Shown one piece after another: positions 17,711 to 25,638 of a stretch of DNA of 64,000 nucleotides (position 1 is its first letter; each line of letters starts with the position of its first letter). The stretch spans positions 248,001-312,000 of the forward strand of contig NZ_FMAJ01000004.1 of the NCBI RefSeq assembly GCF_900094625.1, written 5' to 3'. The translations under genes were made by a program, and so were the position numbers. Source of the DNA: Rhizobium aethiopicum. Its GTDB lineage: Bacteria; Pseudomonadota; Alphaproteobacteria; Rhizobiales; Rhizobiaceae. The notes under the pieces are model-generated. The model saw only the letters and a program-made list of their open reading frames with translations. It was not told the DNA's origin and ran no database searches.

Positions 17711-19201
17711 CTATCGCCTCTGGCCGACGTGACGGCCGGCGCCTTCGGGCAGCGCCAATTCCGAATGTGCCGTGGCGATCGCCTTGATCTTGTTGAGCAC
17801 GACGGCCGGCGCCGGCATGGACTTGCCCAGCTTGCTGTCGACGTGCAGCAGCATGTGCTCGGCGGTCGCGAGAGCTTCGCCCGTCGCCGTGTCGTGGAGA
17901 GTGTGGAAGACATGCAGCCGTTTGTCGTCGGCGGCCAGAACCTGGCAGGTCGAATGGATCGCCTGCCCGAGCCTGGCCTCACCGAGATGGCGGATATGGC
18001 TTTCCACCGTATAGTAGCTATGGCCGGCCTCGACATAGGCGAGATCGACGCCGACAAGACGCAGCAGCGCGTCCGAGGTATCGCCGAAAACCTGCAGATA
18101 GCGATGCTCGGTCATGTGGCCGTTATAATCGACCCAGGCAGGGCTCACCTTGGTTTCTACGAGCCTCAACGGCTCCGACGGATCGAAGGACGCGACCGCA
18201 CCGCCGCCTTTCGCCCAAAGCGATTGTTCGAAATCCTTCATCAGCTTGCCGGCGCCCCAGCCCTTGCCACTGTCGCCGCCCTTGAGGGACTGAAGGATGC
18301 CGACGAGGTTTTCGTCGCGGATGCCTTCGAGCTCCCGGATCGAAAGCCCGGCGGCCTGCTCGTCGGATTGCCGGCCGATCTTTTCGATCAGCGCGTCGTC
18401 GAGATCGACGACATCGGTGAGCTTGGTCCACGGCCAGGCGAGACAGGGACCGAACTGGGCGAGGAAGTGGCGCATGCCGGCCTCACCGCCGGCGATGCGG
18501 TAGGTCTGGAACAAGCCCATCTGCGCCCAGCGCAGACCGAAGGAATAGCGGATGACGTCGTCGAGCGTCTCGACGGTGCAGATATCGTCGTGGATGAGCC
18601 ACAAGGCTTCGCGCCAGAGTGCTTCGAGCAGCCGGTCGCCGACGAAGGCCTCGATCTCCTTGGCGATGTGGACGCCCTTCATGCCGATCGGCGGCAGTCT
18701 TTCCATCGCCGCCCGGATGGTCGCGGCCGAGGTCTTCTCGCCGCCGACGATTTCGACGAGCGGCAGCAGATAAACGGGGTTATAGGGATGGGCGACGAAG
18801 AGGCGTTCGGGATGTTTCATGTCCTGCTGCAGATCGGTCGGCAGCAGTCCAGAGGTGGAAGAGCCGATCAACGCATCGGGACGCGCCGCGGCATCGATTT
18901 GCGTCAGCACGCCGCGCTTTAGGTCGAGCCTTTCCGGCACGCTTTCCTGGATCCAATGGGCATCGGCGACAGCTTCCTCGAGCGTCCTGCAGAAGGTCAG
19001 CCGGCCGCGCGGCGGCAGCGGTGCGCCGGTCAGCATGGCATAGGCCTTTTCGGCGTTGGCAATCACTTCGCCGACAATCCGGCCCGCCTCCGGATGCGGG
19101 TCGAACACGTCGACGTCGATGCCGGCGAGCAGGAACCGGGCAATCCACCCGCCGCCAATGACGCCACCGCCGATGCAAGCCGCTTTGCCGATCCCTGTCA
19201 T
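17711..19201 (-). CDS. lcdH: L-carnitine dehydrogenase fused to betainyl-CoA thioesterase
   Basis: 496 residues in two parts. Residues 1 to about 320 are a 3-hydroxyacyl-CoA-dehydrogenase-like NAD enzyme, with AACIGGGVIGGGWIARFLLAG as the NAD loop region (GGGVIGGGW) and GSSTSGLLPTDLQ and VAHPYNPVYLLPLVE in the active-site part. Residues about 345-496 are a hotdog-fold thioesterase with the signature VDYNGHMTEHRYLQVFGD. Rhizobial carnitine dehydrogenases are known to carry such a C-terminal thioesterase acting on betainyl-CoA. So the chain should oxidise L-carnitine to 3-dehydrocarnitine and later release glycine betaine from betainyl-CoA. The cleavage enzyme for the step between is encoded 7 bases upstream, which makes the assignment strong. 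Confidence 0.9.
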   Translation of the reverse strand: MTGIGKAACIGGGVIGGGWIARFLLAGIDVDVFDPHPEAGRIVGEVIANAEKAYAMLTGAPLPPRGRLTFCRTLEEAVADAHWIQESVPERLDLKRGVLTQIDAAARPDALIGSSTSGLLPTDLQQDMKHPERLFVAHPYNPVYLLPLVEIVGGEKTSAATIRAAMERLPPIGMKGVHIAKEIEAFVGDRLLEALWREALWLIHDDICTVETLDDVIRYSFGLRWAQMGLFQTYRIAGGEAGMRHFLAQFGPCLAWPWTKLTDVVDLDDALIEKIGRQSDEQAAGLSIRELEGIRDENLVGILQSLKGGDSGKGWGAGKLMKDFEQSLWAKGGGAVASFDPSEPLRLVETKVSPAWVDYNGHMTEHRYLQVFGDTSDALLRLVGVDLAYVEAGHSYYTVESHIRHLGEARLGQAIHSTCQVLAADDKRLHVFHTLHDTATGEALATAEHMLLHVDSKLGKSMPAPAVVLNKIKAIATAHSELALPEGAGRHVGQRR

Positions 19202-19208
19202 ACCGCCC

Positions 19209-20111
19209 TCAGCGCTTCGTCAGTTTGAGTTTCTTGCGGACGTCTTCGGGGCCGATGATCCGCGCCCCCATGCCTTCCACCACCTGCACCGCCTTTTCGA
19301 CGAGCTGCGCATTGGTGGCGAGCTGGCCCTTGCCGACGAAAAGGTTATCCTCCAGGCCGACACGAACGTTGCCGCCGGCGAGAACCGCCGCCGCCGGATA
19401 GGCCATGGCGTTGCGGCCGATCGAAAACGCCGAAAAGGTCCAGCTCGAAGGCACGTTGTTGACCATCGCCATGAAGGTGTTGAGATCGTCGGGCGCGCCC
19501 CATGGAATGCCCATGCAGAGCTGGATCAGCACCGGATCTTCGATCAGGCCTTCCTCAGCGAGCTGCTTGGCGAACCAGAGATGGCCGGTGTCGAAAGCCT
19601 CGATCTCCGGCCGCACGCCAAGGTCGGTCATCTTCCTCGCCATCGCCCGCAACATCGCCGGCGTATTGGTCATGACATAGTCGCCGAGATTGAAGTTCAT
19701 CGTGCCGCAATCGAGCGTGCAGATCTCCGGCAGGCATTCGGCGACATGGCTGACGCGCTCGGTGGCGCCCGCCATGTCGGTGCCGTTAGCATTGAGGGGA
19801 AGGGGGCTTTCGACATCGCCGAAGATCAAGTCTCCGCCCATGCCGGCGGTAAGATTGAGGACGACGTCGACGTCGGCCGCGCGGATGCGTTCGGTGACTT
19901 CCCTGTAGAGATCGTTGCGGCGGCTGGCGGCCCCCGTTTCCGGATCGCGGACATGGCAGTGAACAACGGCCGCCCCAGCCTTGGCGGCGTCGATCGCGGA
20001 ATCTGCGATCTGCTTGGGAGTAATGGGAACGTGGCTGGATCTGGAAACCGTATCGCCGGCGCCGGTCACCGCACAGGTGATGAAGACATCGCGGTTCATC
20101 GCAAGAGGCAT
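19209..20111 (-). CDS. beta-keto acid cleavage enzyme, probable dehydrocarnitine cleavage enzyme
   Basis: 300 residues of the BKACE (DUF849, 3-keto-5-aminohexanoate cleavage) family, a zinc-dependent TIM barrel. It starts FITCAVTGAGDTVSRSSHVP and contains VVHCHVRDPETGAASR with the metal-binding His-x-His near residue 50 and LDCGTMNFN near 140. In the carnitine pathway this family takes dehydrocarnitine and acetyl-CoA to acetoacetate and betainyl-CoA. Position directly before the carnitine dehydrogenase/thioesterase fusion fits that reaction. It is the first gene of the predicted minus-strand operon. The ATG at 20111 has GGGAGA ten bases upstream. It is divergent from the GlxA-type regulator. 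Confidence 0.88.
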   Translation of the reverse strand: MPLAMNRDVFITCAVTGAGDTVSRSSHVPITPKQIADSAIDAAKAGAAVVHCHVRDPETGAASRRNDLYREVTERIRAADVDVVLNLTAGMGGDLIFGDVESPLPLNANGTDMAGATERVSHVAECLPEICTLDCGTMNFNLGDYVMTNTPAMLRAMARKMTDLGVRPEIEAFDTGHLWFAKQLAEEGLIEDPVLIQLCMGIPWGAPDDLNTFMAMVNNVPSSWTFSAFSIGRNAMAYPAAAVLAGGNVRVGLEDNLFVGKGQLATNAQLVEKAVQVVEGMGARIIGPEDVRKKLKLTKR

Positions 20112-20168
20112 GTTTTTGTTCTCCCGTCTTGTCCAGCATTACGCGCCAGGACGGACAATGATGCTTTG

Positions 20169-20200
20169 CATTATCAGAAGCGATTGATACATTATCAGAA
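20169..20200. promoter_or_regulatory. two direct repeats CATTATCAGAA, 21 bp apart: activator site candidate
   Basis: CATTATCAGAA occurs at 20169-20179 and again at 20190-20200. The period is 21 bp, two turns of B-DNA, so both copies face the same side of the helix, as is usual for AraC-type operators. They lie in the short gap between the carnitine operon (start 20111, minus) and the regulator gene (start 20214, plus). The second copy ends immediately before the regulator's ribosome binding site at 20201-20208. That the GlxA-type regulator binds them is inference. Confidence 0.65.
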
Positions 20201-20213
20201 CGGAGGAGCTACC

Positions 20214-21206
20214 TTGCTACAACGTTCGACGGAACGGCTGGATATCGATCTTCTGGTTCTTGCCGATACCAACCTGATCCTGATCGCGTCGGTCATTGAG
20301 CCGCTGCGCGGTGCCAACCGTATTTCCGGCAGCGAGCTCTATCGATGGCGGCTGCTGACGTCGGACGGAGCGCCAATCCTCACGACCAGCAATATCGCGG
20401 TGCCCGCGGAGGGAACCTTCCGGGCGACGGTCGAGGATAATCCGCTGTTCGTGCTGGCAAGCTACAACTGGCGCCGCAACGCGACGCCGGCGCTCAAGAT
20501 GCAGCTCTCCCAGGCCGCCCGCCACCGCTCGGTGATCGCCGGCATCGAGTCAGGTACGTGGCTGCTCGCCGAGGCAAGTCTCCTCGACGGGCAGCCGGCG
20601 ACCGTTCATTGGGAGGATTACGAGGATTTCGCGCTTGCCTATCCTGAGGTGAGGGCCGTCAAGGACCGCTTCGTCATCGACGGCAAACGACTGACGACGT
20701 CAGGTTCGCTTCCGACCGTGGACCTGATGTTGGAGATCATCAGGCAGCGGCAGGGTTATTCGCTGGCGCTCGAAGTCAGCCGGCTGTTTCGCTACGAGCA
20801 GCCTTCCTTCCATGGCGACGAGCCGCTTTCCGCCGCTTCGGCAGGGCTTCGCATGCATGATCCCCGGGTGAGCCAGGCGGTGCGGCTGATGGAGGAGCAT
20901 ATCGAGCAGCCGCTCATTCTGGCGCGGCTCGCCCGCAGGGTAGGCATCAGCGCCCGGCATCTGCAGGACCTCTTCCAGCAGAGCCTCGGCGCGCCGCCGC
21001 ATGTGCACTATCTGGCGCTGCGCCTGAACGCGGCGCGCCGCAAGGTGATCGAGACGACGGCTTCCTTCGCCGACATCGCGGCGGCAACCGGCTTCAATTC
21101 GGCCTCGGCCTTTGCCAGAAGCTACCGGGCGAGCTTCTCCGAGAGCCCCTCCGAGACCCGCCGCCGCTTGCGCCGCCGCATCACGCCACCGGCGGCGCCG
21201 ACGTAG
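20214..21206 (+). CDS. GlxA family AraC-type transcriptional regulator of carnitine catabolism (CdhR-like)
   Basis: 330 residues. Residues 1 to about 175 are a DJ-1/PfpI-like amidotransferase-fold sensing domain, containing SVIAGIESGTWLLAEASLL where GlxA-type regulators have a degenerate nucleophile elbow. Residues about 220-320 form the AraC double helix-turn-helix, with LARRVGISARHLQDLFQQSL in the first and FADIAAATGFNSASAFARSY in the second. The start is a TTG at 20214 preceded by CGGAGGAG; the long open frame upstream to 19056 is the shadow of the BKACE gene. CdhR and GbdR of pseudomonads, which sense carnitine and glycine betaine, belong to this group. Divergence from the carnitine operon makes it the likely activator. 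Its 3' end overlaps the LysR gene by 26 bases. Confidence 0.87.
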   Translation: MLQRSTERLDIDLLVLADTNLILIASVIEPLRGANRISGSELYRWRLLTSDGAPILTTSNIAVPAEGTFRATVEDNPLFVLASYNWRRNATPALKMQLSQAARHRSVIAGIESGTWLLAEASLLDGQPATVHWEDYEDFALAYPEVRAVKDRFVIDGKRLTTSGSLPTVDLMLEIIRQRQGYSLALEVSRLFRYEQPSFHGDEPLSAASAGLRMHDPRVSQAVRLMEEHIEQPLILARLARRVGISARHLQDLFQQSLGAPPHVHYLALRLNAARRKVIETTASFADIAAATGFNSASAFARSYRASFSESPSETRRRLRRRITPPAAPT

Positions 21207-22056
21207 GCTGGAACGCGTCCCGAACCATCTCTGCGAGTTCCCGGATGGCTTCGGTGGAACGGTACGTGCTGCGGCGGAGCACGACCTTCGAGGAGTCAAC
21301 CGGCGGGAATCCGTCCTCGGCGGTCAGTTCCCGGCAGCCAGGCGGGATGCTGCTGCGGGAAAGCGTCGTCACGGCAAGGCCGGCGGTCAGCGCATTCTTC
21401 AGTCCTGAACCCGTATCGGCGATAAAAGCAATGCGATAGTTGCGACCGATCTGCTCCAACGACCTGAGCGCAAAATCACGTGACCAGGTGGAGTTGCGAT
21501 AGGTCGCGATGGGTAGGGGATCGAGATCGTGCAGCCGGTGGACCATCGAGGTGACCCAGACTGTGGGATCGATGCAAATGACTTCGCCTTTCGTCTGGTC
21601 GCTCCAGTCGAAAACGACGGCTAGATCGAGTTCGTCCCGCTCCAGGGCGGCGAGATTGCGTGTTGTATAATCACAGGAGACGGTGACCTCGACCGCGGGA
21701 TGGCGAACCGCGAAGGCCGCAAGCGCCGCCGGTAGCACCGTCTGGCTGTATTCCTCGGGAATTCCGATGCGCACCGGGCCGTCGAGCGGCTTGCTGCGGA
21801 TCGTCGCCGCCGCCTCGTTCAAGAGGTCGATCACCCGGCGGGCATAGGGCACAAGCTGTATGCCCTGGCGCGTCAGCAGCACACCGCGGGCGCCGCGCTC
21901 GAACAGGGTTTCGCCGATCGCCTCTTCGAGCCGCTTGATCTGGGTGCTGACGGCTGATTGCGTTCGCCCGATGCGCTGGGCGGCTGCAGAGAAGTTGGAT
22001 GTCTCGGCGACGACCAGAAAGGTTCGTAGCAGATCGCTTTCGACCGGTTCATGCAT
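21181..22056 (-). CDS. LysR family transcriptional regulator
   Basis: About 291 residues. A winged helix-turn-helix (LLRTFLVVAETSNFSAAAQRI, split as LLRTFLVVAETSNFSAAAQ and RIGRTQSAVSTQIKRLEEAI) is followed by the LysR effector-binding domain from about residue 90 (GPVRIGIPEEYSQTVLPAAL). The ATG at 22056 (MHEPVESDLL) gives the standard spacing before the HTH; the open frame begins at 22089 and would add 11 residues. It is divergent from the EamA-type exporter and so probably controls it. It ends within the last codons of the GlxA-type gene on the opposite strand. The effector is unknown. Confidence 0.9.
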   Translation of the reverse strand: MHEPVESDLLRTFLVVAETSNFSAAAQRIGRTQSAVSTQIKRLEEAIGETLFERGARGVLLTRQGIQLVPYARRVIDLLNEAAATIRSKPLDGPVRIGIPEEYSQTVLPAALAAFAVRHPAVEVTVSCDYTTRNLAALERDELDLAVVFDWSDQTKGEVICIDPTVWVTSMVHRLHDLDPLPIATYRNSTWSRDFALRSLEQIGRNYRIAFIADTGSGLKNALTAGLAVTTLSRSSIPPGCRELTAEDGFPPVDSSKVVLRRSTYRSTEAIRELAEMVRDAFQPTSAPPVA

Positions 22057-22168
22057 GGGACGGCCATAGAAAAAATCGATGATAGCCATCTCTACTATTC
22101 GTTTGTCTTATGTCAATTCCCGGCGCAGAAATGGGCGGCGTTCGACTTCCTTCTTTGAGAATCTCTGC

Positions 22169-23074
22169 GTGACCATCGACAATTCGACCACACGCCTCGC
22201 AGGCAGCGAGCACGAGAAGGGTGTGCTTCTCATCGTTGCCGCGACGCTTGCCTGGAGTGCCAGCGGCGTTTACTCCCGGCTACTTACGACCGACGTATGG
22301 ACGGCGATCGCCTGGCGGTCGTTGTTCGGAGGCCTGTTCCTGCTGATCCCCTGCCTTTTCCTCGAAGGGGGCATCTCGCGGCGGCAATGGCGTTCCGTTC
22401 TCCATCCGTCTGGTCTAGCGATGATCGCATGCCAGACCTTCAGTCAGGGATGCTTCATCGGGTCTCTCTACATGACCACCGTCGCCAACGTGACGATGAT
22501 CTATGCGACCACGCCTTTCATTGCGGCCTTGTTCGGCTGGCTCATCCTGAAGGAGAGGGTGGCCAGGCGGACGCTGATTGCCGGCGGCATCTCACTCCTC
22601 GGCGTCGCCGTCATCGTCGCCTCGTCGATCGGCGGCGGCACCGGCTGGGGTGATCTGCTGGCGCTCGGCATGACCGCATCCTTCGCGCTCGTCATCATCA
22701 TTCCGCGCATCAATCCTGATGTGCCGAGCCTGCCGCCGACCGTCGTCAGCGCTTTCCTGACCCTCGTCATCTTCGCGCCCTTCGGTTCGGTCGGTTCTCT
22801 CGACCTGCACAATTGGATCGTGCTTGCCGCCTTCGGCGCCACTAATTTCTCGCTGGCGCTGGTGCTCTTCCTTGCCGGGGCAAAGCGGATGCCGCCAGCT
22901 GAGGCGGCGCTGATCGGCACGATGGAAATTGTGCTGACGCCCTTCTGGGTCTGGCTGCTATTTTCCGAACAGCCGCCCGTCGCCACCTATTTCGGCGGTG
23001 CCATCATCCTCGGCGCCGTGTTCTGGCATACGGCGGTCGACTTCAACCGGAGCCGACGGCCGTACCACGGCTAG
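22169..23074 (+). CDS. EamA/DMT-type membrane exporter
   Basis: About 301 residues with ten predicted membrane helices in two EamA repeats (GVLLIVAATLAWSASGVYSR at the start of the first, LLALGMTASFALVIIIPR in the second). Such proteins export amino acids, metabolites or drugs across the inner membrane. I place the start at the GTG at 22169 (VTIDNSTTR), which gives normal family length. An upstream start at 22079 is also open, but would run into the LysR promoter region. Helix-forming PPAEAALIGTMEIVLTPFWV near the end is a typical EamA feature. It is divergent from a LysR regulator that probably controls it. Confidence 0.85.
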   Translation: MTIDNSTTRLAGSEHEKGVLLIVAATLAWSASGVYSRLLTTDVWTAIAWRSLFGGLFLLIPCLFLEGGISRRQWRSVLHPSGLAMIACQTFSQGCFIGSLYMTTVANVTMIYATTPFIAALFGWLILKERVARRTLIAGGISLLGVAVIVASSIGGGTGWGDLLALGMTASFALVIIIPRINPDVPSLPPTVVSAFLTLVIFAPFGSVGSLDLHNWIVLAAFGATNFSLALVLFLAGAKRMPPAEAALIGTMEIVLTPFWVWLLFSEQPPVATYFGGAIILGAVFWHTAVDFNRSRRPYHG

Positions 23075-23213
23075 GTGCCGCCGATCTTCCGGTCGGCTGA
23101 CGCGACGGTTTTGGGCTGTCGCTCATGCGCTGATGAGCGACCAAGCGATTGCCGTCGCGGCCGCTTCACCCGGCGCCGCGCCAGACTTACACGCCAGGTG
23201 GCCTCGGCCTCAA

Positions 23214-23648
23214 CTAACCGAAGAACGCACGAAGCTGAGCGAAAAACCCGCCTGGTTTGTGAGCCGCCATCTTTCGTACCCGCCGCGCCAGTGTTGCCGC
23301 GCTGACACGTTCACCGAAATGACAAAAGCAGACAAGGTCGTGCAATTGCTCGTCGCTGAGTTCGAAGAACCGCCTGGCTTCTCCATAGCTGTCGTTTTCC
23401 ATTCCTGCCGCGCGCAGAATGGGATCAGCAAACGCAACTGAGATCGGGGTGTCGTCATCCCGCAATGCAAGCCGGTCTGCAATCGGCTGATACTCGGTTT
23501 CGTGAAGCGTCTTGAGAAACGGTCTGGGGCTGCGTTCCAGACTGTCGGCCCACCGCTCAAGCCGTTCGCGCCTCGTCATTTCAAGGCGATCATAGGTCGT
23601 GCTGACCTTTGCAATCGCTTTTAACTGCTCAAGTGCATGCTGTTCCAT
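23214..23648 (-). CDS. hypothetical protein, 144 residues
   Basis: I do not recognise a domain. The gene is credible because AGGAGG stands six bases before the ATG and codon use is like that of its neighbours. The protein is mostly helical and charged, with no signal peptide or membrane segment. Notable are RRERLERWADSLERSP near residue 27, FELSDEQLHDLVCFCHFGER near 90 and two cysteines three residues apart, and a basic C-terminal end with AAHKPGGFFAQLRAFFG. It stands alone between an exporter gene and a long gene-poor stretch. Similar small proteins of unknown role are common on rhizobial replicons (recalled, not searched). Confidence 0.7.
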   Translation of the reverse strand: MEQHALEQLKAIAKVSTTYDRLEMTRRERLERWADSLERSPRPFLKTLHETEYQPIADRLALRDDDTPISVAFADPILRAAGMENDSYGEARRFFELSDEQLHDLVCFCHFGERVSAATLARRVRKMAAHKPGGFFAQLRAFFG

Positions 23649-24365
23649 TTCGGCCTCCTATCCCCGGAAAAATAGATGGTCCGCTCCCGAAAATAGCCTC
23701 GCTCAGGTCACAGCCGAAGTCCAATCACGATTGAAAACGGCATCTGCCGCAGGCCAATGGATGTGTTCACAGGTGACACGAATTTAGGCGAGGAATCGCG
23801 ACAGCGGCGATCACGTCATCCGAAGCGATCCGGAAAACCGCCGCATTCGCGGGATCAACGTGTCGTCGTCCATGGAAAGCCATTGCGCCTTTGCCGACTG
23901 TCGTCTTGAGAGGCACCCATGTCGTTTTTTCGGGCTCTGTTTTCCGTCAGGCATGGTTTGTTGGTCATGTTCACGGCGCTGCCCGCAAGCTGGCGACATG
24001 AACGATGCGAGGCCGGCCGCCGACCGCGCTACCCGGCAACGGTAGAAGAACTGAACTCCTCAAGAAGATCGCCGGATTGACATCCGGAGATCGTGATGGA
24101 TCGAAAGGAGGTTCTGGAGCTCGAAACCAGCTCTTTGCGCAGCAGATCTACGGATTGCGGCGGGCGATGACGAGCGGAACGACAGGCCAGACCTATCGTT
24201 TTCACTCTCTCCTCGATCCAGTCTGTCCCCGCTTATCTGCGAAATCGAACTATCGCCCGATGTGGCGTTGTGAATGCCGGACTGCGGAGGAGGCAGGCCA
24301 CAAGAAAGCATTGCCGTCGACTGCATTGGTTGCAGATCGAGGCATTCAACACATGGGAGGAATCC
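23649..24365. other. gene-poor stretch of about 700 bases
   Basis: No protein family or RNA could be recognised. Overlapping open frames in several phases (for example 24005-24379 and 23811-23999) have arginine- and serine-rich text typical of shadows. A 50-codon frame starting ATG at 23919 (MSFFRALFSVRHGLLVMF, after GAGAGG) could encode a small hydrophobic peptide but has no support. The last 80 bases should hold the promoter of the formaldehyde dehydrogenase gene. Confidence 0.4.
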
Positions 24366-25556
24366 ATGAGCAAAAATAGAGGCGTCGTTTATTTAAGGCC
24401 AGGCAAGGTCGAAGTTCGCGACATCGACGACCCGAAGTTGGAAGCCCCCGACGGCCGCCGCATCGAGCACGGCGTGATCCTGAAGGTCATCTCCACCAAC
24501 ATCTGCGGCTCTGACCAACACATGGTCCGTGGCCGGACGACGGCGATGCCGGGCCTGGTTCTCGGCCATGAGATCACCGGCGAAATCATCGAGAAAGGCG
24601 TCGACGTCGAGATGCTCGACATCGGCGATATCGTCTCGGTGCCGTTCAATGTCGCCTGCGGTCGTTGCCGCTGCTGCAAGTCGCAGGATACCGGCGTCTG
24701 CCTGACGGTGAACCCGGCGCGTGCCGGCGGCGCTTACGGCTACGTCGATATGGGCGGCTGGATCGGCGGACAGGCGCGCTACGTCACCATTCCCTATGCC
24801 GATTTCAACCTGCTCAAAATTCCGGATCGCGACAAGGCCATGGCGAAGATCCGCGACCTCACCATGCTCTCCGACATCCTGCCCACCGGCTTTCACGGCG
24901 CAGTGCGCGCAGGCGTCGGAGTCGGATCGACCGTCTACGTCGCCGGCGCCGGCCCTGTCGGCCTTGCGGCCGCCGCTTCAGCCCGCATCCTCGGTGCGGC
25001 GGTCGTCATGATCGGTGATTTCAACAAGGACCGCCTGGCACATGCCGCAAAGGTCGGGTTCGAACCCATCGACCTTTCCAAGAGCGATCGTCTCGGCGAC
25101 ATGATTGCTGAGGTCGTCGGCAGCAACGAGGTGGACAGCGCCATCGACGCGGTCGGCTTCGAGGCACGCGGCCATTCCGGCGGTGAACAGCCGGCGATCG
25201 TGCTCAATCAGATGATGGAGATCACCCGCGCCGCCGGCTCGATCGGTATTCCCGGTCTCTACGTGACCGAGGATCCGGGCGCTGTCGACAATGCCGCCAA
25301 GCACGGCAATCTCTCGCTTCGCTTCGGTCTCGGCTGGGCAAAAGCGCAGTCCTTCCACACCGGACAGACCCCGGTGCTGAAATACAATCGCCAGCTCATG
25401 CAGGCGATCCTCCACGACCGGCTGCCGATCGCCGATATCGTCAACGCCAAGGTCATCCCGCTCGACGACGCCGCTGCTGGATATGAAAGCTTCGATCATG
25501 GCGCGGCAACGAAATACGTCCTCGATCCGCACGGAGAGGTCGCGAAAGCCGCCTGA
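24366..25556 (+). CDS. fdhA: glutathione-independent formaldehyde dehydrogenase
   Basis: 396 residues of the zinc-containing medium-chain dehydrogenase family, P. putida FdhA type, which oxidises formaldehyde to formate with tightly bound NAD. Visible are the catalytic-zinc residues (NICGSDQHM near 45 and GLVLGHE near 63), the structural-zinc cysteines CGRCRCCKSQDTGVC near 95-110, and the NAD loop VYVAGAGPVGLAAA near 180. The C-terminal region KYNRQLMQAILHDRLPIADI is typical of the group. The ATG at 24366 has GGGAGGAA upstream; the longer frame from 24270 is not needed. It could detoxify formaldehyde released by demethylation of betaine or sarcosine, which would link it to the carnitine operon, but that is inference. 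Confidence 0.9.
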   Translation: MSKNRGVVYLRPGKVEVRDIDDPKLEAPDGRRIEHGVILKVISTNICGSDQHMVRGRTTAMPGLVLGHEITGEIIEKGVDVEMLDIGDIVSVPFNVACGRCRCCKSQDTGVCLTVNPARAGGAYGYVDMGGWIGGQARYVTIPYADFNLLKIPDRDKAMAKIRDLTMLSDILPTGFHGAVRAGVGVGSTVYVAGAGPVGLAAAASARILGAAVVMIGDFNKDRLAHAAKVGFEPIDLSKSDRLGDMIAEVVGSNEVDSAIDAVGFEARGHSGGEQPAIVLNQMMEITRAAGSIGIPGLYVTEDPGAVDNAAKHGNLSLRFGLGWAKAQSFHTGQTPVLKYNRQLMQAILHDRLPIADIVNAKVIPLDDAAAGYESFDHGAATKYVLDPHGEVAKAA

Positions 25557-25581
25557 TCCCAAGGAATAAAGACAAAATTTA

Positions 25582-25614
25582 CAACGCCGCGCCTGTTTCG
25601 CAGGCGCGGCGTTG
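25582..25614. terminator. strong bidirectional stem-loop after fdhA
   Basis: A perfect 14-bp stem (CAACGCCGCGCCTG with its complement) encloses the loop TTTCG. It lies 25 bases after the fdhA stop and 25 before the stop of the convergent binding-protein gene, so it can end transcription from both sides. No T-run of more than two follows, so termination may need extra factors. Confidence 0.75.
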
Positions 25615-25638
25615 CAACGATTGAACCTTGGAACAAAA

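Noticed and set aside
17701..18057. N-terminal extension of the acyl-CoA dehydrogenase
   Set aside because: It lies within the carnitine dehydrogenase gene in another frame; MDFGLSEEQ at 17700 with GGAGGA is the evident start.
19056..20213. Upstream extension of the GlxA-type regulator by 386 codons
   Set aside because: It runs antisense through the BKACE gene. The TTG at 20214 with CGGAGGAG is a proper start and gives normal family length.
24005..24379. Open frame of 124 codons before fdhA
   Set aside because: No ribosome binding site, no family text, and it overlaps the fdhA start region.
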